Source: Streptomyces cavernae | Lineage (GTDB): Bacteria; Actinomycetota; Actinomycetes; Streptomycetales; Streptomycetaceae | Assembly: GCF_004023625.1 (NCBI RefSeq) | Contig: NZ_ML137713.1 | Location: 1 to 64,000, forward strand | Reading direction: 5' to 3' | DNA: 64,000 bases | Shown here: positions 44,301 through 53,200 of the stretch, piece by piece | Numbering within the stretch: position 1 is the first letter of the stretch | Layout: each line of letters begins with the position of its first letter | Made by a program: the position numbers and the translations under genes | The notes under the pieces: model-generated | Database searches by the model: none | Told to the model about the DNA's origin: nothing | Seen by the model: only the letters and a program-made list of their open reading frames with translations

Positions 44301-44431
44301 GGGGCGCCGCCGGCCGCGTACGCGCCCTGCGGGCGGGCCAGCAGCGCGGCACCGCCCAGCGCGACCGCACCCGTGAGGATCCGTCTGCGGGTGACACCCG
44401 TGATGCCGAGGTCGACTCGGTTGTCGTGCAT
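41321..44431 (-). CDS. Secreted alpha-N-acetylglucosaminidase, GH89
   Basis: 1036 residues. A twin-arginine signal (TRRRILTGAVALGG, ending at about residue 40) leads into the three-part NAGLU fold: N-terminal domain, TIM barrel (RFAFNDTNEGYTGPYRDWDAW from 141) and helical domain. The likely acid/base is Glu324 (MDLLHEGG), and IWNFGGHTP is the typical GH89 glycine loop. The enzyme removes terminal alpha-linked GlcNAc, as on gastric-type mucin or heparan fragments. C-terminal parts are an NEW3-like beta domain and a beta-sandwich module (from about 845) shared with three other proteins in the locus. It is separated from the next hydrolase genes by a MITE. Confidence 0.88.
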   Translation of the reverse strand: MHDNRVDLGITGVTRRRILTGAVALGGAALLARPQGAYAAGGAPFDTTPAAAALKRLLPDHHRQVTLRAVDDDTDRFRVTGRAGYITVEGTSPAVLLTGVHTYLRRTAHASVSWTGEQLNLPRTLPAPAEEITGTADVPHRFAFNDTNEGYTGPYRDWDAWQQELDVLAVHGVNRVLVYIGGDAVYYDTFRQFGYTDAELRAWIPAPAHQPWWLLQNMSGFGGPVSRQLIERRAALAEKIVDRIRDLGMTPVLPGYYGTVPDDFPARHGGDAAVVAQGTWGAFKRPDWLDPRTTAFDDVAAAFYRAQTERFGESTMYKMDLLHEGGNPGDVPVAEAARAVEAALQKAHPGAVWAILGWQTNPSKALLDGVDKSRMLIVDGLSDRYTTVTDRESDWDGTPYAFGSIWNFGGHTPMGANAPDWVEQYPKWRDKDGSSLAGIAAMPEAADNNAPALALLTDLAWTPGTVDLDGWFAAYALSRYGGRDRHAVAAWQTIRDTAYNMSRADSWSEAPDGLFGARPSLTANKAAAWGPEKDRYDTTAFDAALTELLAVRAELRDSSAYRYDVVDVARQVLSNRSRVLLPQIKAAYEAGEKALFGRLTGTWLGWMDLLDDLLATSHPHLLGRWLADARAWGADRTEKDRLEYDARSLLTTWGGRASSEEGLHDYANREWSGLVGGLYRTRWQTYFDTLAKGLATGKDPATIDWFALEDRWAHAHDTYPTKPHGSPYALARRVRDLLAATPHQAVLTAGADRGAVAEGTPATVTVTFTNRNGFAAARGVTLTVTAPEGMVVKPLDPVRTASVASGETFAARFEVSLAGEPTQLVGRVVAAAAYAGGGKAVAPVRLVAAAGVGDPYRTVSFNDAVFGQAGDEIAVEGAGADLWGATNEFGAVYRAGAYRDKAVAEVTVTSQDPTGGWARAGLVVRNDLGTQGSAGCVNLAVTPSNGCALSWDADGDGRFDSIALSGSFTAPVRLRLTRSGASYTGEASRDGVTWTTVGTATPSGAAATQDVGVFMTAANGWNGARGIATFDGFTVA

Positions 44432-44472
44432 GAACGTCCTTCCGGCAGAGTGCAGTTGAACGGCAGGGCTAG

Positions 44473-44678
44473 TGCCGCGGCAGGCAACGTTTGCCCGTCA
44501 AGGAGCGGCGTCATGGGGGTCCCCCCTGCTCATGGGGGTCCCCCCGGCTCGAGCGCAGCCGAGAGTGGGGAGAAGTCGAGAGCTTGGGGGAGAGTGCTCT
44601 GGGGGTCCTCCCCCTGCTCATAGAGCTTGGGGGAGCGTGCCGGGCGTCGAGACGGGGCGAACGTTGCCTGTCGGGGCA
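44473..44678. mobile_element. CTAG-type MITE between GH89 and the GH29 accessory gene
   Basis: The 206-base element has ends TGCCGCGGCAGGCAACGTT and, inverted, TGCCCCGACAGGCAACGTT, with perfect CTAG duplications at 44469-44472 and 44679-44682. The interior is different from the other copies: it has stretches of GGGGGTCCCCCC and AGCTTGGGGG, and a TCGAGCGCAGCCGAGAG word also found at 59441. The right CTAG supplies the TAG stop of the accessory gene. Confidence 0.85.
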
Positions 44679-45575
44679 CTAGTTGATCGTCATGGCGAAG
44701 ATGTGCAGGGCGGGGACGCCCGACTGGAGGCCGTCGCTGACCTTGGGCAGGACCAGGGAGCGCAGCTCCTTACCGGCCGCCAGGTCGACCCCGAAGGTGA
44801 ACAGGCTGACGGGGTTGTCGTCCCGGCCGGTGGTGATGTGGCGGTAGGGCAGTACCACCGCTGCGGAGGAGCTCGCCCCGTACCAGTCGGGGACGGCGAC
44901 CGAGAACGTCTGCTCGCTGCCGTCGGCGTAGACGACCTTGCCGTCCCCCTTGCCCTCGCCCCAGGTGCTGGTGCCGAGGAAGGACAGCCGGCTGCCGGAG
45001 CCGGACAGCAGCACGGTCTGGCCGGAGGAGACGACGTTGTCCTTGCTCCCGGGCCGGGTGTCCGGCCAGGTGAAGGGCACCCCGTCGTACGTGACCCTGG
45101 CGCCCGGGGTCAGCCCCACCGACGCCAGCGCCTCGGCGGAAAGACTGGAGTTCGAGCCGTCGATGTTGGCGACGGTGAGGGCGTCGTCGGAGGCGATCCC
45201 CGCGTTGTCGAAGGCCCCGGACAGTGACCGGTAGGGCAGCAGGACGGAGGAGGTGGCGCGGGTGCAGTCGGAGCCGTGGCGGTGTACGTCGAAGAGGGCG
45301 TGCGCGGTGAAGACGATCCGCCCCTCGGCGTCGTCGGCGAGCCGGGTCCGCCAGGTGTGGGTCACCGAACGTCCGGGCGCGAGGCTGCCCAGGCTGTCCG
45401 GCTCCTCGCTGTCGTCCACGGCGAGATAGAGCACGGTGCCGCGCAGCGTGATCCTGGTGGTGTTGGTGAGGGTGGCCGTCAGGGTCACGGCCTGGCCCGG
45501 CTCGGGTGCGGGCGGGGTGACGGTGAGCGAGACGGGCGGCGCGAGGAAGTCCTCCTCGGGGCGGTAGGCGTTCAC
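44679..45575 (-). CDS. Accessory beta-domain protein: NEW3-like plus NPCBM-linked C-terminal module, no signal peptide
   Basis: 298 residues starting at GTG 45575, overlapping the previous stop (GTGA). Residues 10-120 are an Ig-like NEW3 domain (VSLTVTPPAPEPGQAVTLTA). Residues 120-298 resemble the C-terminal modules of Streptomyces glycosidases (NIDGSNSSLSAEALASVGLTPG, VPFTWPDTRPGSKDNVV). Such domains usually sit on secreted enzymes, yet no signal peptide or catalytic domain is present. The stop is TAG within the MITE border, so the native end may have been altered. It is probably a detached tail of the GH29 enzyme two genes upstream. Confidence 0.7.
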   Translation of the reverse strand: MNAYRPEEDFLAPPVSLTVTPPAPEPGQAVTLTATLTNTTRITLRGTVLYLAVDDSEEPDSLGSLAPGRSVTHTWRTRLADDAEGRIVFTAHALFDVHRHGSDCTRATSSVLLPYRSLSGAFDNAGIASDDALTVANIDGSNSSLSAEALASVGLTPGARVTYDGVPFTWPDTRPGSKDNVVSSGQTVLLSGSGSRLSFLGTSTWGEGKGDGKVVYADGSEQTFSVAVPDWYGASSSAAVVLPYRHITTGRDDNPVSLFTFGVDLAAGKELRSLVLPKVSDGLQSGVPALHIFAMTIN

Positions 45576-46510
45576 GACTCCTCCACGGTGAAGTGGTCGA
45601 ACACGGCCCGCACGGTCGTGCCCGGGTGGTTGAGGTTGACGGCGCTCGCCACCACGCCGGCGTCCAGGGCACCGCTCGCCGAGGGCACGGTCGCGCTCGC
45701 GATCTCGTTCCAGGCGAGGCCGTTGGTGGTGGAGTACGCGGTGTAGGTGGTGCCGGAGCGGACCAGGCGCAGCCAGGCCGGGTGGGTGGAGCCGCCGCCC
45801 CCGCCCCAGGTGTCGAGGCGGCCGTCGCCGTCGCTGTCGGTCATGAACTCAACGCCGTACGACTTCGACATCGTGAACACGGCGTAGCCGCCCCGCTCCG
45901 GCGCGGTCAGGTCGTTCGCGACGGCGATCCCGTACTTCGCCGACGGGTTGTCGCTCCCGGTGAGGCCGATGGTTTTGACCTGCACCACGCTCGATGCGGC
46001 GACGGAGCCGGGCAGGAGGATGCCGCCCTTCTCGTCACGGCCGCCGGACAGGTCACCGCCGCCCGCCCAGATCACCAACTGGCTGCCGTACTGACCGAAC
46101 CGGGCGTCGTCGGTGGTGGCGAACGTCTTGTACGGGTCCCGCACCCCGTTCGGCTCGTAGGGCACGCTTACGGTCTTCGCGGCCCGCGCGCAGTCGGCGC
46201 TGCGTCCGTCCACGTCGAAGAGGACGTGCGCGGTGAACGCCACGTCTCCGGCGACGTCGGCCGGCATCGATGTGCGCCACCGGCGGGTGACCTTCGCGCC
46301 GCGGCGCAGATCACCGAGCGGGACGGTGCGTGCGGCGGTCGTCGCGCCCGGGTCCACCAGGTACAGGACGGCGCCGCGCAGCGGGAACGGGCAGTCGTTG
46401 ACGAGGACCGCGGTGGCGGTGACGGTGTCGCCGCCGGCCGGTTCGGCGGGTTCGGTGGTGACGGTGAGGGTGGGACCGAGGGTGTCCGTCCGGGTGCTCA
46501 CCCTGTTCAC
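45572..46510 (-). CDS. Accessory beta-domain protein: NEW3-like plus shared lectin-like module, no signal peptide
   Basis: 312 residues from GTG 46510, which overlaps the GH29 stop by four bases. Residues 1-120 are a NEW3/Ig-like domain (TLTVTTEPAEPAGGDTVTA). Residues 120-312 are the beta-sandwich module also ending the GH89, SGNH and GH31 proteins (GQYGSQLVIWAGGGDLSG, YGVEFMTDSDGDGRLDTWGG). It lacks any signal peptide. In the SGNH and GH31 genes the same two domains are fused to the catalytic part, so this gene looks like the missing C-terminus of the fucosidase. It could be made as a separate subunit or joined by frameshifting. Confidence 0.75.
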   Translation of the reverse strand: MNRVSTRTDTLGPTLTVTTEPAEPAGGDTVTATAVLVNDCPFPLRGAVLYLVDPGATTAARTVPLGDLRRGAKVTRRWRTSMPADVAGDVAFTAHVLFDVDGRSADCARAAKTVSVPYEPNGVRDPYKTFATTDDARFGQYGSQLVIWAGGGDLSGGRDEKGGILLPGSVAASSVVQVKTIGLTGSDNPSAKYGIAVANDLTAPERGGYAVFTMSKSYGVEFMTDSDGDGRLDTWGGGGGSTHPAWLRLVRSGTTYTAYSTTNGLAWNEIASATVPSASGALDAGVVASAVNLNHPGTTVRAVFDHFTVEES

Positions 46511-47937
46511 CGCCGCTCCCAGTCGACGGTGAAGGTGTTGGCGAGTTCGCTGGGCAGCGTCTTGGGAACGCTGATGTGGACCTTGCCGTCGGAACGCGTC
46601 CATTTCAGCGGTCTGTCGTGGCCCAGCAGCCGGATCCGCGCCGTCGCGGAGATAGGGATGTCCGCGGGCACGGAGAGCGTGCCGGTGGGGGCGCCCAGCA
46701 CGATGATGTTGAACTTGCCCGGGGTGACGGTGTACCGGATGCCGAGGGCGCTGCCCTCCTCCTCGGCCCGCACCCAGGGCGTCGAGCCGTAGATCGCGGG
46801 CCCGTTGACGTCCAGCCAGGCACCGATGTCCCGCAGCCGCCGCTGCATGACGTCCGGGATGGTGCCGTCCGGCTTCGGACCGATGTTCAGCAGCAGGTTG
46901 CCGTTCTTGCTGGTGACGTCGGCGAGCAGGTGGACGAGGAACTCGGAGGTCTTGTAGTCCTCCTCGACCTCGAACTTGTTGTAGCCCCAGGAGTAGCCCA
47001 TCGTGATGCAGCACTCCCACTTCCGGGGGTCCATCGTGGGGTTGGTGCGCTGTTCGTAGGTGGCGAAGTCGAAGTGCGTGTCGAAGCGGTCGTTGACCAC
47101 GACACCCTTCGGCTTTCTGCGGTTCTTGGCCTTGTTGTAGTAGTGGGCGAGGGGCTCCTCGCTGCGCCACGGCGGTTCGCCGGTCGGCCGGAACCACTGG
47201 CCGTCCGCCCACAGCAGTTCCGGGTCGTAGCGGTCGATGATCTCGTACAGCTGCTTCAGTTCGTAGTCCCCGACGTAGTCGTCGACCGGCCTGTAGCCGG
47301 TCATCGGGACCTCCTCACCGGTGTAGAAGTTCTTCATCGGCCGGCCGGTCGCCGGGTTGAAGAACTCACCGAGCGAGTAGTAGAGGCCTGGCCGCACGGT
47401 GCCGCGCCTGCGGGCGGCCGTCATCAGCTCGCCGACCAGGTCGCGCTTCGGACCGTACTTCCCCGAATGACGGTCCGTCACTTCACTGGGGTACAGGGCG
47501 AATCCGTCGTGGTGCTTGCTGGTCAGCGCGAAGTACTCGGCACCCGCCTGCTCGAACAGCCGCACCCAGGCGTCCGGGTCGTAGTTCTCGGCCGTGAACT
47601 GCGGGATGAAGTCGTCGTAGAGGAAGTCCTGGCCGTAGGTGTCCCGGTGGTACCTCCAGGTGGGATCGGTGTCGAAGCTCTGGTACCAGAGGTACCACTC
47701 GGCGGCCATCTGCCGGGCGGAGCCGGCGGGGACCGAGTAGACACCCCAGTGGACGAAGATGCCGAACTTGGCGTCCTTGTACCAGCGCGGTACGGGGTGG
47801 GTGTCGAGGGATTCCTTCGTGGGCTTGTAGTCGGGGATACCGCCGCTGATCGCGTGGGCGGCACCGGGCGGTGCCAGGAGCACTGCGGAGCCGAGAGCAG
47901 TGGCCGTGGTCAGGAAGCGTCTACGGCTGACGTACAC
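46507..47937 (-). CDS. Secreted alpha-L-fucosidase, GH29
   Basis: 476 residues. A Tat signal (SRRRFLTTATALGSAVLL) ends near residue 30. The GH29 barrel has KFGIFVHWGVYSVPA (57-71), FALTSKHHDGFALYP (136-150) and LLWADGQW with the probable nucleophile Asp245. It releases alpha-linked fucose outside the cell. It is the shortest hydrolase of the locus because its NEW3 and lectin-like modules are in the two overlapping downstream genes. The GTG start at 47937 follows GGAGAGG. A 75-base gap with 16-base repeats separates it from the SGNH gene. Confidence 0.9.
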   Translation of the reverse strand: MYVSRRRFLTTATALGSAVLLAPPGAAHAISGGIPDYKPTKESLDTHPVPRWYKDAKFGIFVHWGVYSVPAGSARQMAAEWYLWYQSFDTDPTWRYHRDTYGQDFLYDDFIPQFTAENYDPDAWVRLFEQAGAEYFALTSKHHDGFALYPSEVTDRHSGKYGPKRDLVGELMTAARRRGTVRPGLYYSLGEFFNPATGRPMKNFYTGEEVPMTGYRPVDDYVGDYELKQLYEIIDRYDPELLWADGQWFRPTGEPPWRSEEPLAHYYNKAKNRRKPKGVVVNDRFDTHFDFATYEQRTNPTMDPRKWECCITMGYSWGYNKFEVEEDYKTSEFLVHLLADVTSKNGNLLLNIGPKPDGTIPDVMQRRLRDIGAWLDVNGPAIYGSTPWVRAEEEGSALGIRYTVTPGKFNIIVLGAPTGTLSVPADIPISATARIRLLGHDRPLKWTRSDGKVHISVPKTLPSELANTFTVDWERR

Positions 47938-47973
47938 GGGGAGGCCTCTCCGTCGGTCGTCGAGTGGGTCGGG

Positions 47974-48021
47974 GGTCGAGTCAGTCGGTGGTCGAGTCAG
48001 TCGGTGGTCGAGTCAGTCGGT
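47974..48021. repeat. Three 16-bp tandem repeats across the SGNH stop codon
   Basis: The unit GGTCGAGTCAGTCGGT occurs at 47974-47989, 47990-48005 and 48006-48021. The SGNH stop codon (48013-48015) is within the third copy. The last two codons and the stop are therefore duplicated beyond the gene end. A truncated copy begins at 48022. Confidence 0.9.
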
Positions 48022-50271
48022 GGTCGAGAAGGAGTCGAAGACGGCTGCGGTGGTCTGGCCGGGGTGGTCGAGGTTGACAGCGCTGGCGATCATCCCGGCG
48101 TCGAGGCCGTCGCCACCGACTCCGCCGTCGGCGGACGGTACGGTCGCGGTCCCGATCCGCTGCCAGGCGGTGCCGTCGCTACTGGCGTACGCGGTGTAGG
48201 CGGTGCCGTCGCGGGTGATCCTGAGCCAGGCCGGGTGGTACGAGGAGCCGCCGCCCGCCCAGGTGTCGAGCCGGCCATCGCCGTCGCTGTCGGTCATGAA
48301 CTCCACGCCGTAGCTCCTGGACATGGTCAGCACCGCGTAGCCGCCGTTCTCCGGGGCGGTCAGGTCGTTCGCGACGGCGATCCCGGCCTTGGCGGAGGGT
48401 CCGCTGCCGGTCTGGCCGACGAGGCGGGCGGTGAGGCTGCCGGAGATGGGCACGGCATCCGGCACATGGATGGCGGCCTTCTCGTCCTTCCACCCGGCCA
48501 GGTCCTGACCGCCGGCCCAGATCGCGAACTGGGAGCCGTTCTGGGCGTATTGGGCGTCTTCGGTGGTGGCGAACGTCCGGTACGGGGGCTGGACCGCGGA
48601 CGGGACGGGGGTGACGTCGGCGGTCACGCTGTCGGTGTCGTGGCGGGTCCGGCCGCCCTGACGGAAGGAGACACCCACGCCGAGGTCGTACGGCCCCCAG
48701 GTCGCGTCGGCGGACGGCGTGACGCGCCAGGTGACGGTGTAACTCCCGCCGGGCGCAAGGAAGTCGGTGCCCGTCTTCCCCTCCGCTTCGGCCCTCCAGC
48801 CGTCCGGCAGACGCAACCCGGTGGTGACCCGGGTGACCGCCTTGGTGCCGGTGTTGGTGACGGTCGCGGTGATCTCCGTGGAGCGGCCGGTCGAGAGGCT
48901 CGGGCGGTGCGGGGTGAGCCGGACGCGGGCCGAGGGGCAGTCGCGGGCCACCCCGAGGGCGGCGAGGTCTACCGCGTCGGCCAACGCCTTCATCCCGGTG
49001 TCGTTGGGATGCAGATGGTCACCGGAGTCGAACGCCGCGCCCAATCGGCGCGGATCTGCCGGATCTCGTACCGCCTTGTCGAAGTCGGCGTAGCCGTCGA
49101 ATACGCCACCGGAGCGCACGAAGGTGTTGACCTTCTGCCGGTCGGCCTCCTTGGCCTCGGTCCAGTAGTCGCCCCAGCCCCGGTACGGAACCACGGTCGC
49201 GCCGATCACCCGCAGCCCTCGGGCGTGGGCCCGCCGCGCGATCTCCTTCATGCCGTCGATCACCTGATCGCCGGTGGCGCCGCCCCAGCTGAGGTCGTTG
49301 ACGCCCTCGAAGAGGATCACCGTCCGAGCACCCGGCTGGGACAGCACATCGCGCTCCAGCCGCTGAAGTGCCGAGGGGTTGCCGTCGGTCCCGGCCGTGA
49401 TGCGGTTCCCGCTGATGCCCGCGTTCAGCACGCCGGATGTCGAGGTGCAGGCCGACAGCCGGGCCGCCAGATAGTCGGGCCAGCGCCGGTTGGCGTCCGA
49501 GGTGGAGGCGGCCCCGTCGGTGATGGAGTCGCCGAGCGCGACGACGGAGCCCCGCGCCGGTCCGCCCCGCACGTCGACGCCGGTGAGGAACGGGAAGGTG
49601 GAGTCGGTCGTGGTGAACGCGTCGCCACCGGCGTCACCGGCGTGGTCGCCGCCGCCGTCGGGCGTCCAGTAGACGGTCTGCAGCCCCATCCAGTGCTGGC
49701 TGATGTGGGTGAGCCTGCCGGGGAAGTACAGGCTGACCACCAGGTCGCTACGGGCCGCCACGGGAATCCGCACCCCGTCGCTCACCGCCTGCCCCCCGGC
49801 CGGGATGGTGACGTCCTTCTTCCCGCCGAACGTCAGATCGCGCGGTCCGGACACGGACGAGCCGCCCGCCCGCCGCCCCACGGTCGCGTGTCCGATCGTC
49901 ACAGGCTGGTCGGAGAACTCATTGGTCAGCCGGATCCGGACGCTCGTCCCGCCGGCGCTGACCCGAACCGGGATCCGCACGGTCACCTCCGAGGTGCCCG
50001 GGTCGTACGACGCGTGCTGCGCGGTCGCCCAAGTCCCCGTCCATTCCTGCTGCTGGGCCGAGGCCGAGGCCGCGGCCCAGGGCGCCGGAAGCAGGGCCGC
50101 CAGGACGGCCGCCAGGGCCGCCGCCAGGGCGGCGAATCTCCGGTGTCCCCGCAGGTGTCTTCGTAGGTGTCCACGCGGGTGCCCCCGCAGATGTCCCAGC
50201 GGGTGTGCCCGCAGGTGCCGGTCGGCCAGGAGCGGCGCCGCCGAGCCGTGCCATCTCAGGAGGGGCATCAC
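48013..50271 (-). CDS. Secreted SGNH/GDSL hydrolase with NEW3 and lectin-like modules
   Basis: 752 residues. SGNH blocks are GDSITDG with Ser249, NAGISGNR, GVNDLSW and DHLHPN with Asp418/His421. Deacetylation of glycans is the likely role. Residues about 455-560 are an NEW3-like domain and 565-752 the module shared across the locus. The N-terminus is odd: about 45 residues of His/Arg/Leu-Gly repeats (HLRGHPRGHLRRHLRGH) lie before the hydrophobic core (FAALAAALAAVLAALL), a very long n-region for a signal peptide. The start GTG at 50271 overlaps the GH35 stop by four bases. A later start is possible but no good one is seen. Confidence 0.82.
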   Translation of the reverse strand: MMPLLRWHGSAAPLLADRHLRAHPLGHLRGHPRGHLRRHLRGHRRFAALAAALAAVLAALLPAPWAAASASAQQQEWTGTWATAQHASYDPGTSEVTVRIPVRVSAGGTSVRIRLTNEFSDQPVTIGHATVGRRAGGSSVSGPRDLTFGGKKDVTIPAGGQAVSDGVRIPVAARSDLVVSLYFPGRLTHISQHWMGLQTVYWTPDGGGDHAGDAGGDAFTTTDSTFPFLTGVDVRGGPARGSVVALGDSITDGAASTSDANRRWPDYLAARLSACTSTSGVLNAGISGNRITAGTDGNPSALQRLERDVLSQPGARTVILFEGVNDLSWGGATGDQVIDGMKEIARRAHARGLRVIGATVVPYRGWGDYWTEAKEADRQKVNTFVRSGGVFDGYADFDKAVRDPADPRRLGAAFDSGDHLHPNDTGMKALADAVDLAALGVARDCPSARVRLTPHRPSLSTGRSTEITATVTNTGTKAVTRVTTGLRLPDGWRAEAEGKTGTDFLAPGGSYTVTWRVTPSADATWGPYDLGVGVSFRQGGRTRHDTDSVTADVTPVPSAVQPPYRTFATTEDAQYAQNGSQFAIWAGGQDLAGWKDEKAAIHVPDAVPISGSLTARLVGQTGSGPSAKAGIAVANDLTAPENGGYAVLTMSRSYGVEFMTDSDGDGRLDTWAGGGSSYHPAWLRITRDGTAYTAYASSDGTAWQRIGTATVPSADGGVGGDGLDAGMIASAVNLDHPGQTTAAVFDSFSTTD

Positions 50272-53200
50272 GCACCGCCCTCACAGGTCAGCTTGGCGTC
50301 GGCCCAGTCGGCGTGGTCCGTGGAGACATCGCCGTCCCCGTCGACCAGCAGGTCCAGCCAGCGCGCGCCGCTCACGTCCACGTCGATGTCGGTACCGCCG
50401 TCGGAGCCGCGCACCACGGGGGTTGTGGTGAGGGAGCGGCCGTCGGCGATCACCTGGAAGGAGACGCTGCCGCTGTCGCCGACCTCGTCGTCCACCCCGG
50501 CGGTAGCGGTGAAGCGGGTGCAGCCGCCGCCGAGATAGACCCGGATCCGGCTGTTCGCGTGCACGCCGAGGCCCTTGGCGTAGGTGGTGCCGCCGATACT
50601 CAAGGGGCGTCCGTCACCGGCCGCGTTCTCCCCGTTGGAGGTGTCCTTCTCCACCGGACCCCAGCCGTTGACCGCCTTGACCAGGGTCAGATCGCTGACA
50701 TGGGCGTCGGCGGACAGGCCGGGCGGTGGCACCTGGACGGCCCGTACACCGGTGACGGTGCCCGGACGGCCGGGCTGGGTGAGCTTGGCGGTCGCGGACA
50801 GGACGGCGTAGTGGACCGGGTCGCCCGGCGGGGTGACGGTGTAGTCGGCGGTCACCGTGTCGCCGGGCCGGACCCGGCCGAAACGGGTGGTGTCGCCGGT
50901 GGTCGCGGTCCAGCCGTCCGGGACCTTCAGCGCCAGCTCGACGTTCCGGGCGGTCGGCGCGTCCTTCGGCACACTGAGGGTGACGGGGACCTTGGCGGCG
51001 GCGCCGGTGTTCAGGAACGGCTCGGCGTCGACGGTGACACGGGCGCCGGAGTCGGGCATGGCGTACGTCTTGGCGTTGTACGAGGGCGCGGCCACCGTAT
51101 CGACCTTGATCCCGCCCGCCGAGGCGCCGAGGCCGACCAGTCTCGCCGAACTCGGGCCCGCGCCGGACTTGGTGGACCATACGGCCAGAGCGATGGTGTT
51201 GGTGCCCTGCTCGCGCAGGATGCCCTTGGGGATGACGAAGCGTGTCTGCGGTCCGGTGTCCGGCAGGTAGCGGCCGATCAGCCAGCCGTTGACGAAGATC
51301 TGGGCGCGGTAGCCGGTGCCGCCGCCTTCGGCTTGGGCGAGATCGAGTGCGATCGCGTTGTCCTGGCCCTGGGGCAGGGCGAGCCGCGCGGAGGTGCGGT
51401 ACCAGCGGACGCCGGGCCCGGTCCTCCCGGTCTGCTGAGCGAGAGTGGTGCTCTTCCAGCCGCCGTCGGGGTATCCCGGCAGCGACCAGCCGGCCCGTTC
51501 CCCGTACAGCCCGCCGTTGTTGTACGGGCCCCGGGCCGTGTCGACCGGGTCTTCGCCGCCGCGGCTGCCCTGGATCTTCCAGGTGAGGGTGGAGGCCCCG
51601 CCGATCACCTCGGCGCCGAGCAGACCGCGCGGCTCCTTGGAGTAGTCGTGGCCCCACTCCTCGTTGTGGCCCGCGTTCTCCACCAGGACGGAGAGGACGT
51701 TCTCCCCGTTGTCCTCCAGCGTGCCCGCCGGGATGTCGAAGGTGTGCGCGCCGTCGCCGGAGCTGCCAAGGTGGCGGCCGTTCAACCAGACCGCGTACTG
51801 GCCGGTCGGGCCGGTGTTGGCGTTCAGCGCGAGCGCTGTTGCGCGGCCCGTCGTCTTGAACCGGCCTCGGTACCAGACGTTGCCGTGGTGAAAGCCGTAC
51901 TCGTCCATCGCCAGGACCGGCAGCGACCCGGCCAGCTCCGGGTTGTTGGCGGTGAGATGGTCGGCGGTGGTCCAGGCGGAGTCGTCGAAGCCCGGGGCGG
52001 ACTCCGGCGCCTCCTCCCGGTACTTCCATGTCGCGAGCGCGGGCAGCTCGACCGGGCGCGGCGCCTGGGTGACCGCGACCTTGCGGCCGTTCCAGGTCAC
52101 CTTCCTGGCGCCCGCGATGACTTCGATCTTCGCGGCCTTGGTGGAGTCGCCGGTCAACTTCAGCGTGCCACCCGTCTGTTCGGCGGTACGGACGAGGGAC
52201 GGGCCTCGTACGAGAACCGGGCCCGCGGCGGTGTCCTGCCGCCACCAGCGGGCGGTCTCGGCGGTGTCGGCGATCAGCAGCTCCAGGCCGTTCACCAGCA
52301 CGCGGGCCAGGCCCTTGTGCGGGTAGTTCAGGCGCAGGTCGCCGCGTTCGGCGTCCCAGGCGGTGGTGACATCGCCGTCGAGGACCGTGACCTCGGGCCG
52401 CTCGGCGTACCGCAGGACGGTTTCGCCGGCCTCACCCTCACGCCCGTACAGCAGCGCCACGTCCCGGTCGCCGATCCGGGCGTGCGTCATGATCTCCGAG
52501 GTGGAGTAGACGAGGCGCTGCTTCTCGCCCAAGTCGTAGCCGGCGACGATGAGTTTGGCGTCCCGGCCGTCGACGGCGATCTCGCCCTGCTGAGGTATTC
52601 GCGGGTAGTCGCCGTCCGCGCCCTCCAGCGACAGCGTGGTCCCGTCCTTGTCCTTCACGCGGGTGTCGGCATGCCGGACGGTGAAGAACTGGGTGCCGTC
52701 GTCGGGGTTGACGCGCCGGTCGACGCGCAGGGCGTCGTCCGACGGGACGGGGGCCTCGGCCCTGTCGGTGCGCGCCAGCGAGGTCACCGAGTTGACAATG
52801 TACCCGAGACGCTTGAACTCCTGGTACTTGTCGGTGAGTTGCCGGGACTCGTTGATCGGGGCCCCGTAGTCGTACGACGTGTAGACCGCGTTGGGGTCGG
52901 CGAGCCAGCCCCAGTTGGTGCCGCCGTACGTCATGTAGAAGGACTGGCCGCTCACCCCGGCGGCGATGTTCATCTTGCTGAACACCCGGGTGAAGTCGGT
53001 GCCGGTGAGTTTCGCGCAGTCCTGGTATCCGGTGCCGCCCCAGGGGTCGAACGCGCCGCCCTGTGCCTCCGGGATGATCAGGGGAGACTCGGGTTTCCAC
53101 TCGTTGACGTACGAATAGTCGGGCAGGTTCTTCCACGTGTCGGGGTCCTTGCAGTCGAAGCCCTGCGGGTAGGCGTCGAAGCCGTAGATGTCCGGGGCGC

